Positions 46,225-55,827 of a stretch of 64,000 bases of DNA are shown in pieces. Below the pieces are notes generated by a model that searched no databases, was not told the origin of the DNA, and worked only from the letters and a program-made list of their open reading frames with translations. The translations under genes were made by a program, and so were the position numbers. Source of the DNA: Loktanella sp. 5RATIMAR09 (lineage in GTDB: Bacteria; Pseudomonadota; Alphaproteobacteria; Rhodobacterales; Rhodobacteraceae); NCBI RefSeq assembly GCF_001419985.1, contig NZ_LJAL01000004.1:1-64000 (forward strand), in the 5' to 3' direction. Each line of letters starts with the position of its first letter. The stretch's first letter is position 1.

Positions 46225-48351
46225 CTAAGTCCGCGCACTGCGGATCAGATCCAGAATATCCGCTGCCGCCTTTGGAATATTCGTGCCCGGTCCAAAGATC
46301 GCCTTCACCCCGCTATCATACAGGAACTGATAGTCCTGCTGCGGGATCACACCGCCACAGATCACGATAATATCCTCGGCGCCTGCATCCTTCAGCGCCT
46401 GCACAAGCTTGGGCGCAAGGGTTTTATGCCCTGCCGCCTGTGAGCTGATACCGATCACATGCACATCATTGTCGATGGCATCTTGCGCGGCCTCGGCGGG
46501 GGTCTGGAACAGTGGCCCCACGTCCACATCAAAGCCGATATCGGCAAAGGCGGTCGCGATCACTTTGGCACCACGGTCATGCCCGTCCTGCCCCATCTTC
46601 ACCACAAGCATACGCGGCCTGCGGCCCTCTTCCTCGGCAAACGCTTCAACGCTCTCTTGGATCGCAGCAAAGCCTGCGTCGCCCTCATAGGCCGCGCCAT
46701 AGACGCCTGCCAAAGTCTTCACCTCGGCGCGGTGCCGTCCGAATGCCTTTTCCATTGCCATGCTGATTTCTCCGACTGTGGCGCGGGCGCGTGATGCTTC
46801 GACCGCTGCTTCCAACAGGTTGCCGCCTTCGTTGGCGCGGCGGGTGATTTCGGTCAGGGCCGCTTCGCAGGCCGCATCATCACGGGCTGCTTTTGTGGCC
46901 TCGATCCGTGCGATTTGCGACAGGCGCACCGCCTCATTGTCGATGTCCAGAATGTCGATCGGGTCTTCGTTGTCCTTGCGGTACTTGTTGACACCCACGA
47001 CCACCTCGGTCCCGCGATCAATGCCCGCCTGCCTGCGGGCGGCGGTTTCCTCAATCCGCAGCTTGGGCATGCCAGAGGCCACGGCCTTGGTCATGCCCCC
47101 CATCTCTTCAACCTCTTCGATCAGCTTCCACGCCTCTTCGGCCAGATCATGGGTCAGCTTTTCGACGTAATACGACCCTGCCAGCGGATCGACGACATTC
47201 GTGACGCCGGTTTCCTCTTGCAAGATCAGTTGGGTGTTGCGGGCAATCCGCGCACTGAATTCGGTTGGCAGTGCAATCGCCTCATCCAAGGCGTTAGTAT
47301 GCAGCGACTGCGTGCCGCCCAACACGGCACTCATCGCTTCATAGGCGGTGCGGATCACGTTGTTGTAGGGGTCCTGTTCCTGCAACGACACGCCAGAAGT
47401 CTGACAGTGTGTGCGCAGCATGGACGATTTGGGATCCTTGGGTTCAAACTCGGCCATGATCCGCGACCAAAGTAGTCGGGCGGCGCGCAGCTTGGCGGCC
47501 TCCATAAAGAAGTTCATACCGATGGCGAAAAAGAAACTTAGCCGTCCGGCAAACTGATCAACGTCCATGCCGCGCGCAATGGCGGTGCGCACGTATTCGC
47601 GCCCGTCGGCCAGCGTATAGGCCAGCTCTTGCACCAAGTTCGCGCCCGCCTCTTGCATGTGATAGCCGGAAATCGAGATCGAGTTGAAGCGCGGCATCTC
47701 TTTGGTGGTGTATTCGATGATATCCGCAATGATCCGCATCGAGGGTTCGGGTGGGTACACATAGGTGTTGCGCACCATAAATTCCTTCAGAATGTCGTTC
47801 TGAATGGTGCCCGACAGCACACCCCGCGAATGCCCCTGCTCTTCGCCCGCGACAATGAAATTGGCAAGGATCGGGATGACCGCGCCGTTCATTGTCATCG
47901 AGACCGAGACCTTATCCAGCGGGATGCCTTCAAAAAGGATTTTCATATCCTCAACGCTGTCAATCGCGACACCGGCCTTGCCGACATCACCCTCGACGCG
48001 GGGGTGGTCGCTGTCGTAACCTCGGTGGGTCGCCAGATCGAAGGCTACCGACACGCCCTGCTGCCCTGCGGCCAGCGCTTTGCGGTAGAAATTGTTTGAT
48101 TCTTCTGCCGTGGAAAACCCTGCATACTGCCGGATTGTCCACGGACGGCCTGCGTACATTGTGGCCTTTACACCCCGTGTGAATGGGGCCTGCCCGGGGA
48201 CACCACCCATATGCGGCAATCCGTCCACATCCTCTGCAGTATAGAGCGGCTGGACGGCGATGCCCTCCAACGTATCCCACGTCAGGCCCTCCAAAGGCTT
48301 GCCACGCAGCTCTTTGCGGGCGATTTCTTCCCATGTTTTCTTGTCAGACAT
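46225..48351 (-). CDS. scpA: Methylmalonyl-CoA mutase
   Basis: Protein of 708 residues from [15 protein letters not shown] (48351), with GGAGG ten bases upstream. The large N-terminal substrate (TIM-barrel) domain carries [48 protein letters not shown]; the C-terminal B12 domain has the DxHxxG cobalamin motif in [15 protein letters not shown] single-chain homodimeric-type mutase. It isomerises methylmalonyl-CoA to succinyl-CoA, finishing propionyl-CoA use started by PccA/PccB. A PccR-type half site lies about 50 bases before the start. Confidence 0.96.
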   Translation of the reverse strand: MSDKKTWEEIARKELRGKPLEGLTWDTLEGIAVQPLYTAEDVDGLPHMGGVPGQAPFTRGVKATMYAGRPWTIRQYAGFSTAEESNNFYRKALAAGQQGVSVAFDLATHRGYDSDHPRVEGDVGKAGVAIDSVEDMKILFEGIPLDKVSVSMTMNGAVIPILANFIVAGEEQGHSRGVLSGTIQNDILKEFMVRNTYVYPPEPSMRIIADIIEYTTKEMPRFNSISISGYHMQEAGANLVQELAYTLADGREYVRTAIARGMDVDQFAGRLSFFFAIGMNFFMEAAKLRAARLLWSRIMAEFEPKDPKSSMLRTHCQTSGVSLQEQDPYNNVIRTAYEAMSAVLGGTQSLHTNALDEAIALPTEFSARIARNTQLILQEETGVTNVVDPLAGSYYVEKLTHDLAEEAWKLIEEVEEMGGMTKAVASGMPKLRIEETAARRQAGIDRGTEVVVGVNKYRKDNEDPIDILDIDNEAVRLSQIARIEATKAARDDAACEAALTEITRRANEGGNLLEAAVEASRARATVGEISMAMEKAFGRHRAEVKTLAGVYGAAYEGDAGFAAIQESVEAFAEEEGRRPRMLVVKMGQDGHDRGAKVIATAFADIGFDVDVGPLFQTPAEAAQDAIDNDVHVIGISSQAAGHKTLAPKLVQALKDAGAEDIIVICGGVIPQQDYQFLYDSGVKAIFGPGTNIPKAAADILDLIRSART

Positions 48352-48397
48352 TGGCACCTCCGGCGGAATTTCTGGTGGCGGACACGCATTTGTTAGT

Positions 48398-48410
48398 TGC
48401 AAAATGCAGT
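48398..48410. promoter_or_regulatory. Possible PccR half site upstream of scpA
   Basis: TTGCAAAATGCAG at 48398-48410, 47 bases upstream of the scpA start, contains one near-perfect TTTGCAA half (on the minus strand TTTTGCAA) next to TGCA, spaced one base tighter than in the pccB and pccR sites. It lies in the region shared with the divergent DUF4174 gene. Confidence 0.35.
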
Positions 48411-48452
48411 TGCCCCTTAGCTTTTGGCGCAAGCGCCTCTATATCCAAGTTT

Positions 48453-48914
48453 ATGAAGTTATTGATCAACATCGCCCTCGCCGTACTGATGATGTCACCC
48501 GCAGTGGCGCAGGAAAAAACAGTTCTTGAACGCTGGGAAGAGATGCCCACAACCGTCTTTGACGGCAGCGAAATCGACCTTGACGAACTGAAATGGGTCT
48601 TGCGGCCATTGGTCGTTTTTGCAGACACACCCAACGACCCCCGGTTTCGCCAGCAATTCGATCTGCTGATGGCGGACATTGACCGTTTGGTGGAACGCGA
48701 TGTGATCATCATTACCGATACCGATCCCGATGCGATGTCGGATGTGCGGACAACACTGCGACCGCGTGGATACATGATGGCGCTGGTCGGCAAGGACGGG
48801 CGTGTCGCCCTGCGCAAACCCGAACCGTATGATGTGCGCGAATTGTCCCGTTCAATCGACAAGATGCCCCTGCGCCAGCAAGAGATTGCAGACCGGCGGA
48901 TGGTCCAGCCGTAA
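48453..48914 (+). CDS. DUF4174 domain-containing secreted protein
   Basis: Protein of 153 residues from the ATG at 48453, with signal peptide MKLLINIALAVLMMSPAVA. The mature part follows the DUF4174 pattern: LKWVLRPLVVFADTPNDPRFRQQFDLLMADIDRLVERDVIIITDTDPDA, and GYMMALVGKDGRVALRKPEPYDVREL, reminiscent of a thioredoxin-like fold without the CxxC. Function unknown. Divergent from scpA and convergent with the four-helix membrane protein. Confidence 0.82.
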   Translation: MKLLINIALAVLMMSPAVAQEKTVLERWEEMPTTVFDGSEIDLDELKWVLRPLVVFADTPNDPRFRQQFDLLMADIDRLVERDVIIITDTDPDAMSDVRTTLRPRGYMMALVGKDGRVALRKPEPYDVRELSRSIDKMPLRQQEIADRRMVQP

Positions 48915-48920
48915 CCGCAC

Positions 48921-49292
48921 TCAGTCAAAGGATGCGCGCTTGAGTAGATAGCGCCCCCCGAGAAAGAGTGTCAGAACCAACAGTATGGTGGCTGGAACTT
49001 CTTCCAGCACGTCCTGAACAATCAACATGAAGCAGGCCAGCGCGGTAATGCCTGTAAAGGCCGCAGCGACCACACCGTTTGCCCAGCCAAGCCACCGGTC
49101 CGAAAACGCCGCGTAGCTGACCACAAAAACAGCGAGCGCCACGACCAGGGGCATCAGGATGACGACGCCAAAGAAGCCGGCCATGTCATATCCGGTGTTC
49201 GACATCACAACCCGAAAGCCCAAGAAATAACCGCCTGCAGCAGAGGCAAGGGCGACCCCGAAGGCTGCCACATATGCCAGCCAGTCTCGCAA
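48921..49292 (-). CDS. Small four-helix membrane protein downstream of pccA
   Basis: Protein of 123 residues with four hydrophobic helices (YVAAFGVALASAAGGYFLG; GFFGVVILMPLVVALAVFVVSY; WANGVVAAAFTGITALACFMLIV; PATILLVLTLFLGGRYLL). The start is a TTG at 49292, one base after the pccA stop, with GGAG ten bases upstream; no other start codon fits. It resembles small Rhodobacteraceae membrane proteins found after pccA. I do not recognise a family. Confidence 0.65.
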   Translation of the reverse strand: MRDWLAYVAAFGVALASAAGGYFLGFRVVMSNTGYDMAGFFGVVILMPLVVALAVFVVSYAAFSDRWLGWANGVVAAAFTGITALACFMLIVQDVLEEVPATILLVLTLFLGGRYLLKRASFD

Positions 49293-49293
49293 T

Positions 49294-51291
49294 CTATTCG
49301 AACTCCATGATCACTTCGTCCACCGCAAGGCTATCGCCAGCGCCAGCTTTGATCGCCTTGACCGTGCCTTTGCGTTCAGCGCGCAGGATGTTTTCCATCT
49401 TCATCGCCTCGACAGTGCAAAGCGCTTGGCCCTCCTGCACTTCATCGCCCTCGGCCACGTCGATTTTCACGATCAGACCCGGCATCGGGCAAAGGAGATA
49501 CTTGGAGGTATCAGGCGCTATCTTTTCAGGCATCAACGCGGCCAATTCCGCCTGACGCGGCGTGCGCACATGCACTTTCAAATCCGCGCCGCGATAACGC
49601 ACGCGAAACCCGCCCGAGATCTTGCCGATCTTCAGAACCAAAGGCGCGCCATCCACCATCAAACGCGCCAGCGGATCACCCGGTGTCCAATCACTTTCGA
49701 CACGCAGTGATTTGTCACCGATCGCAACATCCGCTCCAGTTTTATCGGCGCTGATCACAACATTATGCGACACGCCTTGCAGGCTCACAACCCAGTCTTC
49801 GCCGACGTGGCGTTCGTGGTTGTCCATGCGCCCCGAAATGCGCGTCCGGCGAATTTCGGCAACGCGGTGCATTGCCGCTGCGGCGGCCGCCACCCTTTCG
49901 CACGTCGCATCGCTCAGCATCACACCCTCAAACCCATCGGGGTATTCTTCCTCGATAAACGCCGTCGTCATTTCGCCGCTGGTGAACTTGGGATGGTCAT
50001 AAACCGCCGCCAGAAACGGCAGGTTGTGTCCGATCCCTTCCAACTCGAACCCGTCGAGCGCCAGCCGCATCTCCTCAATCGCACTGTCGCGATCCGATGC
50101 CCATGTGCACAGCTTGGCGATCATCGGGTCGTAGTACATGCTGATCTCGCCGCCTTCAAAGACGCCGGTGTCATTGCGCACGGCGCGGGTCGGTGTGGCC
50201 TCCTCCGCAGGCGGGCGATAGCGGGTCAGACGCCCGATTGAGGGCAGGAACCCGCGATAAGGGTCTTCGGCGTAAAGGCGGCTTTCCATCGCCCAGCCGT
50301 TGATTTTCAGATCAGACTGCTGGAATGGCAGCTTTTCTCCTGCGGCGACACGGATCATCTGTTCGACCAGATCCACACCCGTGATCAGCTCGGTGACCGG
50401 GTGTTCCACCTGCAAACGCGTGTTCATTTCGAGGAAATAGAAGTTGCGGTCGCCATCGACGATAAATTCCACCGTGCCCGCGCTGGTGTAGCCCACGGCC
50501 TGTGCCAGAGCGACGGATTGTTCACCCATCGCCTTGCGGGTCGCTTCGTCCAGAAACGGGCTGGGTGCTTCTTCGATAACCTTCTGGTTGCGGCGCTGGA
50601 TCGAACACTCCCGCTCGTGCAGATAAACCGCATTGCCGTGGCTGTCGCAGAGCACCTGAATTTCGATGTGGCGCGGCTGGGTCACGAATTTTTCGATAAA
50701 GATGCGATCATCACCAAAGCTGTTGGCGGCCTCGTTCTTGGAGGATTGAAAGCCTTCGCGCGCTTCCGCGTCGTTCCACGCGATGCGCATGCCCTTGCCG
50801 CCACCACCGGCAGAGGCTTTGATCATGACGGGATAACCGACCTCATTCGAAATCTTTACCGCATCATCGGCATCCTCAATCAGACCCATATAGCCGGGTA
50901 CGGTCGAGACGTTGGCCTCTTGCGCGAGCTTTTTGGACGTGATCTTGTCGCCCATCGCTTCAATCGCACCTTTGGGCGGCCCGATAAAGGCGACGCCTGC
51001 TTGCGCCAAAGCATCCGCGAACTTGGGGTTTTCGGACAAGAAACCATAGCCGGGGTGGACTGCCTCTGCGCCTGTCTCTTTGATCGCCGCCATGACCTTG
51101 TCGATGACGATGTAGGACTGGTTCGCGGGGGCGGGACCGATGTGCACGGCCTCATCCGCCATCTTCACATGCAATGCATTGCGGTCGGCATCGGAATAGA
51201 TCGCGACGGTCTTGATGCCCATCTTGCGAGCGGTCTTGATCACGCGGCAGGCGATTTCACCACGGTTGGCGATAAGGATTTTCTTGAACAT
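49294..51291 (-). CDS. pccA: Propionyl-CoA carboxylase alpha (biotin) subunit
   Basis: Protein of 665 residues from MFKKILIANRGEIACRVI (51291). Biotin carboxylase domain: KILIANRGEIA, GGGGKGMRIAWND (ATP grasp), and EMNTRLQVEHPVTELITGVDLVEQMI. The C-terminal biotin carrier domain ends with VEAMKMEN, whose lysine carries biotin, in VEGDEVQEGQALCTVEAMKMENILRAERKGTVKAI. With PccB it makes methylmalonyl-CoA from propionyl-CoA. A terminator-like hairpin lies just upstream, between it and the lipoprotein gene. Confidence 0.96.
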   Translation of the reverse strand: MFKKILIANRGEIACRVIKTARKMGIKTVAIYSDADRNALHVKMADEAVHIGPAPANQSYIVIDKVMAAIKETGAEAVHPGYGFLSENPKFADALAQAGVAFIGPPKGAIEAMGDKITSKKLAQEANVSTVPGYMGLIEDADDAVKISNEVGYPVMIKASAGGGGKGMRIAWNDAEAREGFQSSKNEAANSFGDDRIFIEKFVTQPRHIEIQVLCDSHGNAVYLHERECSIQRRNQKVIEEAPSPFLDEATRKAMGEQSVALAQAVGYTSAGTVEFIVDGDRNFYFLEMNTRLQVEHPVTELITGVDLVEQMIRVAAGEKLPFQQSDLKINGWAMESRLYAEDPYRGFLPSIGRLTRYRPPAEEATPTRAVRNDTGVFEGGEISMYYDPMIAKLCTWASDRDSAIEEMRLALDGFELEGIGHNLPFLAAVYDHPKFTSGEMTTAFIEEEYPDGFEGVMLSDATCERVAAAAAAMHRVAEIRRTRISGRMDNHERHVGEDWVVSLQGVSHNVVISADKTGADVAIGDKSLRVESDWTPGDPLARLMVDGAPLVLKIGKISGGFRVRYRGADLKVHVRTPRQAELAALMPEKIAPDTSKYLLCPMPGLIVKIDVAEGDEVQEGQALCTVEAMKMENILRAERKGTVKAIKAGAGDSLAVDEVIMEFE

Positions 51292-51315
51292 TGTCTTACG
51301 TCCCCAAAAACGAAA

Positions 51316-51350
51316 AAACCGCCACCGGGGGCACACCCCGACGACGGTTT
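51316..51350 (-). terminator. Terminator-like hairpin between the lipoprotein gene and pccA
   Basis: AAACCG (51316-51321) pairs with CGGTTT (51345-51350), and CGGGG with CCCCG inside. Read on the minus strand it is followed by TTTTTCGTTTTT, fitting an intrinsic terminator of the lipoprotein gene, 40 bases downstream of its stop and 25 before pccA. Confidence 0.65.
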
Positions 51351-51389
51351 CTTTTTATTGTACGCCCCAGATGGGCGCGATGATCTACC

Positions 51390-51596
51390 TTAGCGGCAGG
51401 CGCGTACGCCTGCGTCGTCGCAGAGAACGCCGACAGCGGCACCTGCAAGCATAGTGCCTGTGCGGTCTGTCCCAAGCAATTCTGCAGCCACAAGGCCGCC
51501 ACCTGCGCCCACAACGCCGCGCTCGACGTCATTATCAAGGCAACCTGCCAAACCGAATACTGCCACTGTCGCGAGGATGATTGATGTCTTTTGCAT
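51390..51596 (-). CDS. Small lipoprotein (68 aa)
   Basis: A 68-residue protein from MQKTSIILATVAVFGLAGC (51596): a signal with lipobox LAGC, so the cysteine should be lipidated. The mature part contains a GVVGAGGGLVAAELLGTDRTGTMLAGAAVGVLCDD region, like small glycine-zipper outer-membrane lipoproteins of Rhodobacteraceae. Upstream in-frame sequence (MHQLWGDRHN) lacks a leader. It has its own terminator before pccA. Confidence 0.75.
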   Translation of the reverse strand: MQKTSIILATVAVFGLAGCLDNDVERGVVGAGGGLVAAELLGTDRTGTMLAGAAVGVLCDDAGVRACR

Positions 51597-51936
51597 AATC
51601 TTAAGCCTATCGTTGTTATGTCGATCGCCCCACAATTGGTGCAATCTGCGCCACGATGAATAGCGATTTCCCCGTGATATCCAATATCACGCCTGTTTTT
51701 CCGTGCAGACAAGCGGATTTCCGTTATCGGCCTGCCTGGTGAGTAAGCAGGCCGATCAGGGGAAGGGTAACGGTATAGAGATTTTGCAGCAGAACCCGCA
51801 TTGGTTTGTCCTGCTACATCCCCCAGCGTGCCGGAATATCCGGCCCCTGAATAGCCTTGTTGAAACACTGCGCGAAATTGAGCGAATTCCCGCCTAGATT
51901 GTTTCGTTAACTTTCTGTTCACGTTGGCAAAAACCA
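51597..51936. other. Intergenic region upstream of the lipoprotein gene
   Basis: About 340 bases. It holds a perfect 10-bp hairpin, ATCGGCCTGC (51726-51735) with GCAGGCCGAT (51747-51756), without a T-run; the promoter of the lipoprotein gene must lie on its left side. No coding sequence is apparent. Confidence 0.5.
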
Positions 51937-52305
51937 TTATTCGTCCCCGAAAATTTCAGGAAAATTCTGGCGCGCGACTTTGACGTCGATCTGCAACATC
52001 GCCTCATAGCTGGCGGGGTCGAACGGGTCCTCGGCAGGGATGACTTCACGTCCGAAAAGCCAGCTCAAACGGCCTGCATCCAGATTGCCGCGCACGAAGG
52101 GTTCATCGCCAAAGTTTTCCCAAAGCGCCTGCATAAAGCCGGCATCGGCACGCCGGTCTGCCGGACGGCGGTCAGGATAGCGGATGCGTTCGCTTAACGC
52201 GGTCGCCCCGTCCTTGTTGGCACGGCGCAAGGTAAACTGGAAATCGGTCCCGGGCAGACGCCCCGGAAACCCGCGGTGTTTATCCATGTAGGGAAGGTTA
52301 GCCAT
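51937..52305 (-). CDS. Conserved hypothetical protein between pccB and pccA
   Basis: Protein of 122 residues, soluble, without leader. Conserved-looking blocks are GFPGRLPGTDFQFTLRRAN, RYPDRRPADRRADAGFMQALWENFGDEPFVRGNL, and PEIFGDE at the end. I do not recognise a domain; it seems specific to this neighbourhood. The ribosome site GGGAGG precedes the ATG at 52305, and a hairpin (52337-52360) lies upstream, between it and the 46-residue peptide gene. Confidence 0.65.
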   Translation of the reverse strand: MANLPYMDKHRGFPGRLPGTDFQFTLRRANKDGATALSERIRYPDRRPADRRADAGFMQALWENFGDEPFVRGNLDAGRLSWLFGREVIPAEDPFDPASYEAMLQIDVKVARQNFPEIFGDE

Positions 52306-52373
52306 GAGCGCCTCCCATTGTCGTAGAGAGGGTTCGGAAGGGCCCGTAGGCCCCTCCAGGAAAGCGTTTTTTG

Positions 52374-52514
52374 TTAGAAGAGCCCGTCGTAACTGACGTG
52401 CTGCTGCGCGGCCACATCAGAGGTGATCTGTTGCGGAGCGCGGTCGTGGCTGCCTGAAACGGCAACCAGCGCCATGAGCGCTGCCACCGTGAAAGCCAGA
52501 AGTCTTTGTACCAT
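52374..52514 (-). CDS. Short secreted peptide (46 aa)
   Basis: A 46-residue peptide: MVQRLLAFTVAALMALVAVSG is a signal peptide, followed by SHDRAPQQITSDVAAQQHVSYDGLF. AGAGG is 12 bases before the ATG at 52514. Similar short exported peptides with a conserved QxYDGLF-like ending occur downstream of pccB in this group; function unknown. The minus-strand frame overlapping it at 52298-52738 looks like a shadow. Confidence 0.55.
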   Translation of the reverse strand: MVQRLLAFTVAALMALVAVSGSHDRAPQQITSDVAAQQHVSYDGLF

Positions 52515-52844
52515 TGTTTTTGCCTGCCTCTATGCATGCAAGACTTTTGGCGATCTGCGTCGCCTTGGCCCTGCGGACACGCGAGCTGAGTCTCGCGCTC
52601 GCCCAGTGTAGGCAAAAAGTGTTTCTTCTCATAGACCTCCAAGGCGAACTGCACCCGCTGTTGCGGCAAAGTCTCAGACCTTCGGCGGCACTCCGCTGAG
52701 CTGTCCAGATTTCGGGCGAACATCAAAAATAGCTCCAAATATAGTCGCCGGACACGGCAGGCGTCACGGCAATCGCCGGCAGCTCTCTGCCACAGATAGA
52801 AAACAGTGACAGGCGCTTTGCGGATTTATGATTACAACAGGACA
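52515..52844. other. Intergenic region downstream of pccB
   Basis: About 330 bases between pccB and the short peptide gene. A start with a fair ribosome site (GGAG before an ATG near 52721 on minus) opens a frame that runs through the short peptide gene in another frame; it looks like a shadow. I see no other feature apart from the probable promoter of the peptide gene. Confidence 0.45.
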
Positions 52845-54374
52845 TCAAAGCGGAATATTGTCGTGCTTTTTCCAAGGCGTCTGGACCTTCTTGGTGCGCA
52901 GTGAAGCAAAGGCACGGCAGATCCGCTTGCGCGTAGATTGCGGCATGATCACCTCGTCGATGACACCCTTTTCGGCGGCGACAAACGGATTGGCAAAACG
53001 GTCCTCGTAGTCCTTGGTATGCTTGGCGATCTTTTCGGGATCACCGGCATCGGCGCGGTGGATAATCTCGGTCGCACCTTTGGCACCCATCACCGCAATC
53101 TCGGATGTGGGCCACGCGTAGTTGAAATCACCGCGCAGGTGCTTGGACGACATCACCACATAGGCCCCGCCATAGGCTTTGCGCGTAATCACGGTGACCT
53201 TGGGCACCGTCGCCTCGCCATAGGCAAACAAGAGCTTGGCGCCGTGTTTGATCACACCTGCGTATTCCTGACTGGTGCCGGGCAAAAAGCCGGGCACGTC
53301 GACAAGCGTCAGGATCGGAATATCGAACGCATCGCAAAAGCGCACAAAGCGCGCGGCCTTGCGCGATGCATCAATATCCAGACAACCCGCAAGCACCATC
53401 GGCTGGTTGGCAACCACGCCCACGGTGGACCCTTCAAGACGGATGAACCCTGTCAGGATGTTCTTGGCGAATTCTTCCTGAATCTCGTAAAAATCGCCCT
53501 CATCGGCCAGCTTGGTGATCAACTCTTTCATGTCGTAGGGCATGTTGGGGTTGTCGGGGACTAGCGTATCAAGGCTTTCCTCGATCCGGTTCACATCATC
53601 AAAGAAGGGGCGCACAGGCGGTTTTTGGCGGTTATGCAGCGGCAAAAAGTCGATCAGGCGGCGGACCTCGGCAATGGCCTCGACATCATTTTCAAAGGCG
53701 GCATCGGCAACGGACGACTTTCTGGTGTGGGTCCCTGCACCACCAAGCTCTTCTGCGGTCACCTGTTCATTGGTGACAGTCTTGACCACGTCAGGGCCGG
53801 TCACAAACATATAAGAGCTGTCTTTGACCATGAAGATAAAGTCGGTCATCGCAGGCGAATAAACCGCGCCACCGGCCGTTGGCCCCATAATCAGGCTGAT
53901 CTGCGGCACCACGCCAGAAGCCGTGATATTGCGCTGGAAGACTTCGCCGTAAGCGGCCAGGCTGGCGACACCTTCCTGGATGCGCGCGCCGCCACTATCG
54001 TTGATCCCGATGATCGGCGCACCATTCTGGATCGCCATATCCATGATTTTGCAAATCTTCTGCCCGTGGGTTTCAGACACCGATCCACCCATGACAGTAA
54101 AGTCCTGGCTGAACACATAGACCAGACGCCCGTTGATCGTGCCCCAGCCTGTCACCACACCATCCCCTGCAGGGCGTTCTTTTTCCATGCCGAAATCGGT
54201 GCAGCGGTGGGCCACGAACATATCGAACTCTTCAAATGAATCCGCATCCAAAAGCAGCTCGATCCGCTCGCGTGCGGTCAGTTTGCCTTTGCTGTGCTGT
54301 GCGGCGATCCGTTTCGCGCCACCGCCCATCCGGGCCGCTTCGCGCCGCGTTTCAAGTTCCTGCAAAACATCCAT
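52845..54374 (-). CDS. pccB: Propionyl-CoA carboxylase beta (carboxyltransferase) subunit
   Basis: Protein of 510 residues from [43 protein letters not shown] (54374), with AGAGG upstream. Both halves of the crotonase-like carboxyltransferase are seen: [38 protein letters not shown], and the C-terminal [49 protein letters not shown]. It moves CO2 from carboxybiotin to propionyl-CoA. The promoter region has PccR-type motifs 70-120 bases upstream of the start. Confidence 0.96.
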   Translation of the reverse strand: MDVLQELETRREAARMGGGAKRIAAQHSKGKLTARERIELLLDADSFEEFDMFVAHRCTDFGMEKERPAGDGVVTGWGTINGRLVYVFSQDFTVMGGSVSETHGQKICKIMDMAIQNGAPIIGINDSGGARIQEGVASLAAYGEVFQRNITASGVVPQISLIMGPTAGGAVYSPAMTDFIFMVKDSSYMFVTGPDVVKTVTNEQVTAEELGGAGTHTRKSSVADAAFENDVEAIAEVRRLIDFLPLHNRQKPPVRPFFDDVNRIEESLDTLVPDNPNMPYDMKELITKLADEGDFYEIQEEFAKNILTGFIRLEGSTVGVVANQPMVLAGCLDIDASRKAARFVRFCDAFDIPILTLVDVPGFLPGTSQEYAGVIKHGAKLLFAYGEATVPKVTVITRKAYGGAYVVMSSKHLRGDFNYAWPTSEIAVMGAKGATEIIHRADAGDPEKIAKHTKDYEDRFANPFVAAEKGVIDEVIMPQSTRKRICRAFASLRTKKVQTPWKKHDNIPL

Positions 54375-54447
54375 GAGATCACACCTCTGCCTATTGTTCG
54401 GCCTGTATAGCCCGCCCCCCCGCGCACGAGAAGAGACTTCGGGAATA

Positions 54448-54495
54448 TTTGCAAATAATGCAGTTTGCTCATTGCCGTATTTGCAAATCTGCAAA
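54448..54495. promoter_or_regulatory. PccR-type operators upstream of pccB
   Basis: Two exact TTTGCAAA octamers lie at 54448-54455 and 54480-54487; the second is followed directly by TCTGCAAA (54488-54495), making the unit TTTGCAAATCTGCAAA. Known PccR (ScfR) sites in Rhodobacter use paired TTTGCAAA. They lie between pccB (minus) and the MFS gene (plus), 74 bases from the pccB start. Confidence 0.7.
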
Positions 54496-54564
54496 TCAAA
54501 GAAATTTCCAGCCCTTTCACCCGCAGCGATGGACAAGCCCAGACCAGAGGCCTAGATCACAGAT

Positions 54565-55776
54565 ATGGCTTCTTTACCGATGATCCGCTTTTTGGATCGC
54601 ACGACACCACCGCATATCATCACCCTTGTGTTGATTACCGGCATGTCCGCGCTGAATATGTCAATCTTCCTGCCGTCGCTGGCAACGATGACGACCTATT
54701 TTCAGACAGATTATGCCATTATGCAGATCTCCCTGTCGGGTTATCTGGCGGCGACGGCTGTCTTGCAGGTTTTTGTCGGCCCGATCTCGGATCGCTATGG
54801 GCGGCGGGTGATGGTGTTGGGATCTCTGTTGATTTTCGTGCTTGCCACCATTGGCGCGCTCATGGCGACGACGATTGAGACATTCCTGTTCTTCCGTATC
54901 ATTCAGGCCGCCGTCGCCACCTGCATGGCGCTGAGTCGCGCGATCGTGCGCGATATTGTCCCGCAGGACCAAGCCGCATCAATGATCGGCTATGTCACGA
55001 TGGGCATGGCACTGGTGCCGATGCTGGGGCCGATGCTGGGTGGCGCGCTGGAACAGGCGTTCGACTGGCATGCCACCTTCGTCTTTCTCGCCCTTGCTGG
55101 CATGGCTACATTTGCGCTGTGTTTTTTCGATCTGGGTGAAACCGTTGCGGGCACGGGCACGCGCTTCAGCGACCAGCTTGCGTCCTACCCCGAACTCCTG
55201 CGTTCGCCGCGGTTTTGGGGCTATGTGCTTTGCGCGGCCTTCGGTTCGGGCGCGTTCTTTGCCCTGTTGGGCGGCGCATCCTTTGTCGCCTCCGAAATTT
55301 TCAGCCTCTCTCCGGTGTGGAGCGGGATAGCCATCGGCGCACCCGCCCTTGGCTATGCTTTCGGCAATTTCCTGTCGGGGCGATATTCGGTGCAGTACGG
55401 TATCAACCGCATGGCCCTGATCGGCACAGCAATCACGATCGCGGGCCTTGGCATGTCAGCGATCCTGACTTTGGCAGACGTGGTTCACCCTCTCAACTTC
55501 TTCGGTTTCTGCGTCTTTCTTGGCTTGGGTAACGGGATCATGCTGCCCAACGTCATGGCGGGCTCGATTTCGGTGCGCCCCCATCTGGCAGGCACGGCAA
55601 GCGGGCTTGGCGGGGCCATCATGATCGGCGGCGGGGCTGCACTTTCACAATTCGCGGGTGGCATCCTGACCGTTGAAAGCGGCACGCTTCCTTTGCAATT
55701 ACTGATGCTTGGCGTGTCGGTTTTGGCCATGCTGTCGGTGCTATTTGTCGTCTGGCGGGAACGTCGCATCGCTTGA
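54565..55776 (+). CDS. MFS drug transporter (Bcr/CflA type)
   Basis: Protein of 403 residues with twelve membrane helices. The N-terminal half has MSALNMSIFLPSLATMTTYFQTDYAIMQISLSGYLAATAVLQVFVGPISDRYGRRVMVLG, including the MFS motif-A loop D-R-x-G-R-R, and AALSRAIVRDIVP-type sequence (here CMALSRAIVRDIVPQDQAASMIGYV) typical of the DHA1/Bcr-CflA subfamily. It exports small hydrophobic or drug-like compounds with protons. Divergent from pccB with the PccR motif between; co-regulation is possible but not shown. Confidence 0.88.
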   Translation: MASLPMIRFLDRTTPPHIITLVLITGMSALNMSIFLPSLATMTTYFQTDYAIMQISLSGYLAATAVLQVFVGPISDRYGRRVMVLGSLLIFVLATIGALMATTIETFLFFRIIQAAVATCMALSRAIVRDIVPQDQAASMIGYVTMGMALVPMLGPMLGGALEQAFDWHATFVFLALAGMATFALCFFDLGETVAGTGTRFSDQLASYPELLRSPRFWGYVLCAAFGSGAFFALLGGASFVASEIFSLSPVWSGIAIGAPALGYAFGNFLSGRYSVQYGINRMALIGTAITIAGLGMSAILTLADVVHPLNFFGFCVFLGLGNGIMLPNVMAGSISVRPHLAGTASGLGGAIMIGGGAALSQFAGGILTVESGTLPLQLLMLGVSVLAMLSVLFVVWRERRIA

Positions 55777-55802
55777 CGCGCCCTTTGCAGCGGCTAATGT
55801 GA

Positions 55803-55819
55803 TTTAGCAAAGCTGCAAA
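55803..55819. promoter_or_regulatory. PccR-type site upstream of its own gene
   Basis: TTTAGCAAAGCTGCAAA at 55803-55819 ends nine bases before the PccR start. Its last 16 bases match TTTGCAAATCTGCAAA before pccB in 14 positions with identical spacing, suggesting autoregulation. Confidence 0.55.
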
Positions 55820-55827
55820 GGTCCGAC

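Noticed and set aside
51726..51756. Perfect 10-bp hairpin as a terminator
   Set aside because: No T-run on either strand and not at the end of a gene.
52298..52738. Minus-strand 146-codon frame with a fair ribosome site near 52730
   Set aside because: It covers the 46-residue secreted peptide in another frame and has an unlikely Arg/Trp-rich composition, typical of a shadow.
54400..54536. N-terminal extension of PccB to an upstream start
   Set aside because: The extension would translate the promoter and PccR motifs; the family N-terminus and a ribosome site support the start at 54374.
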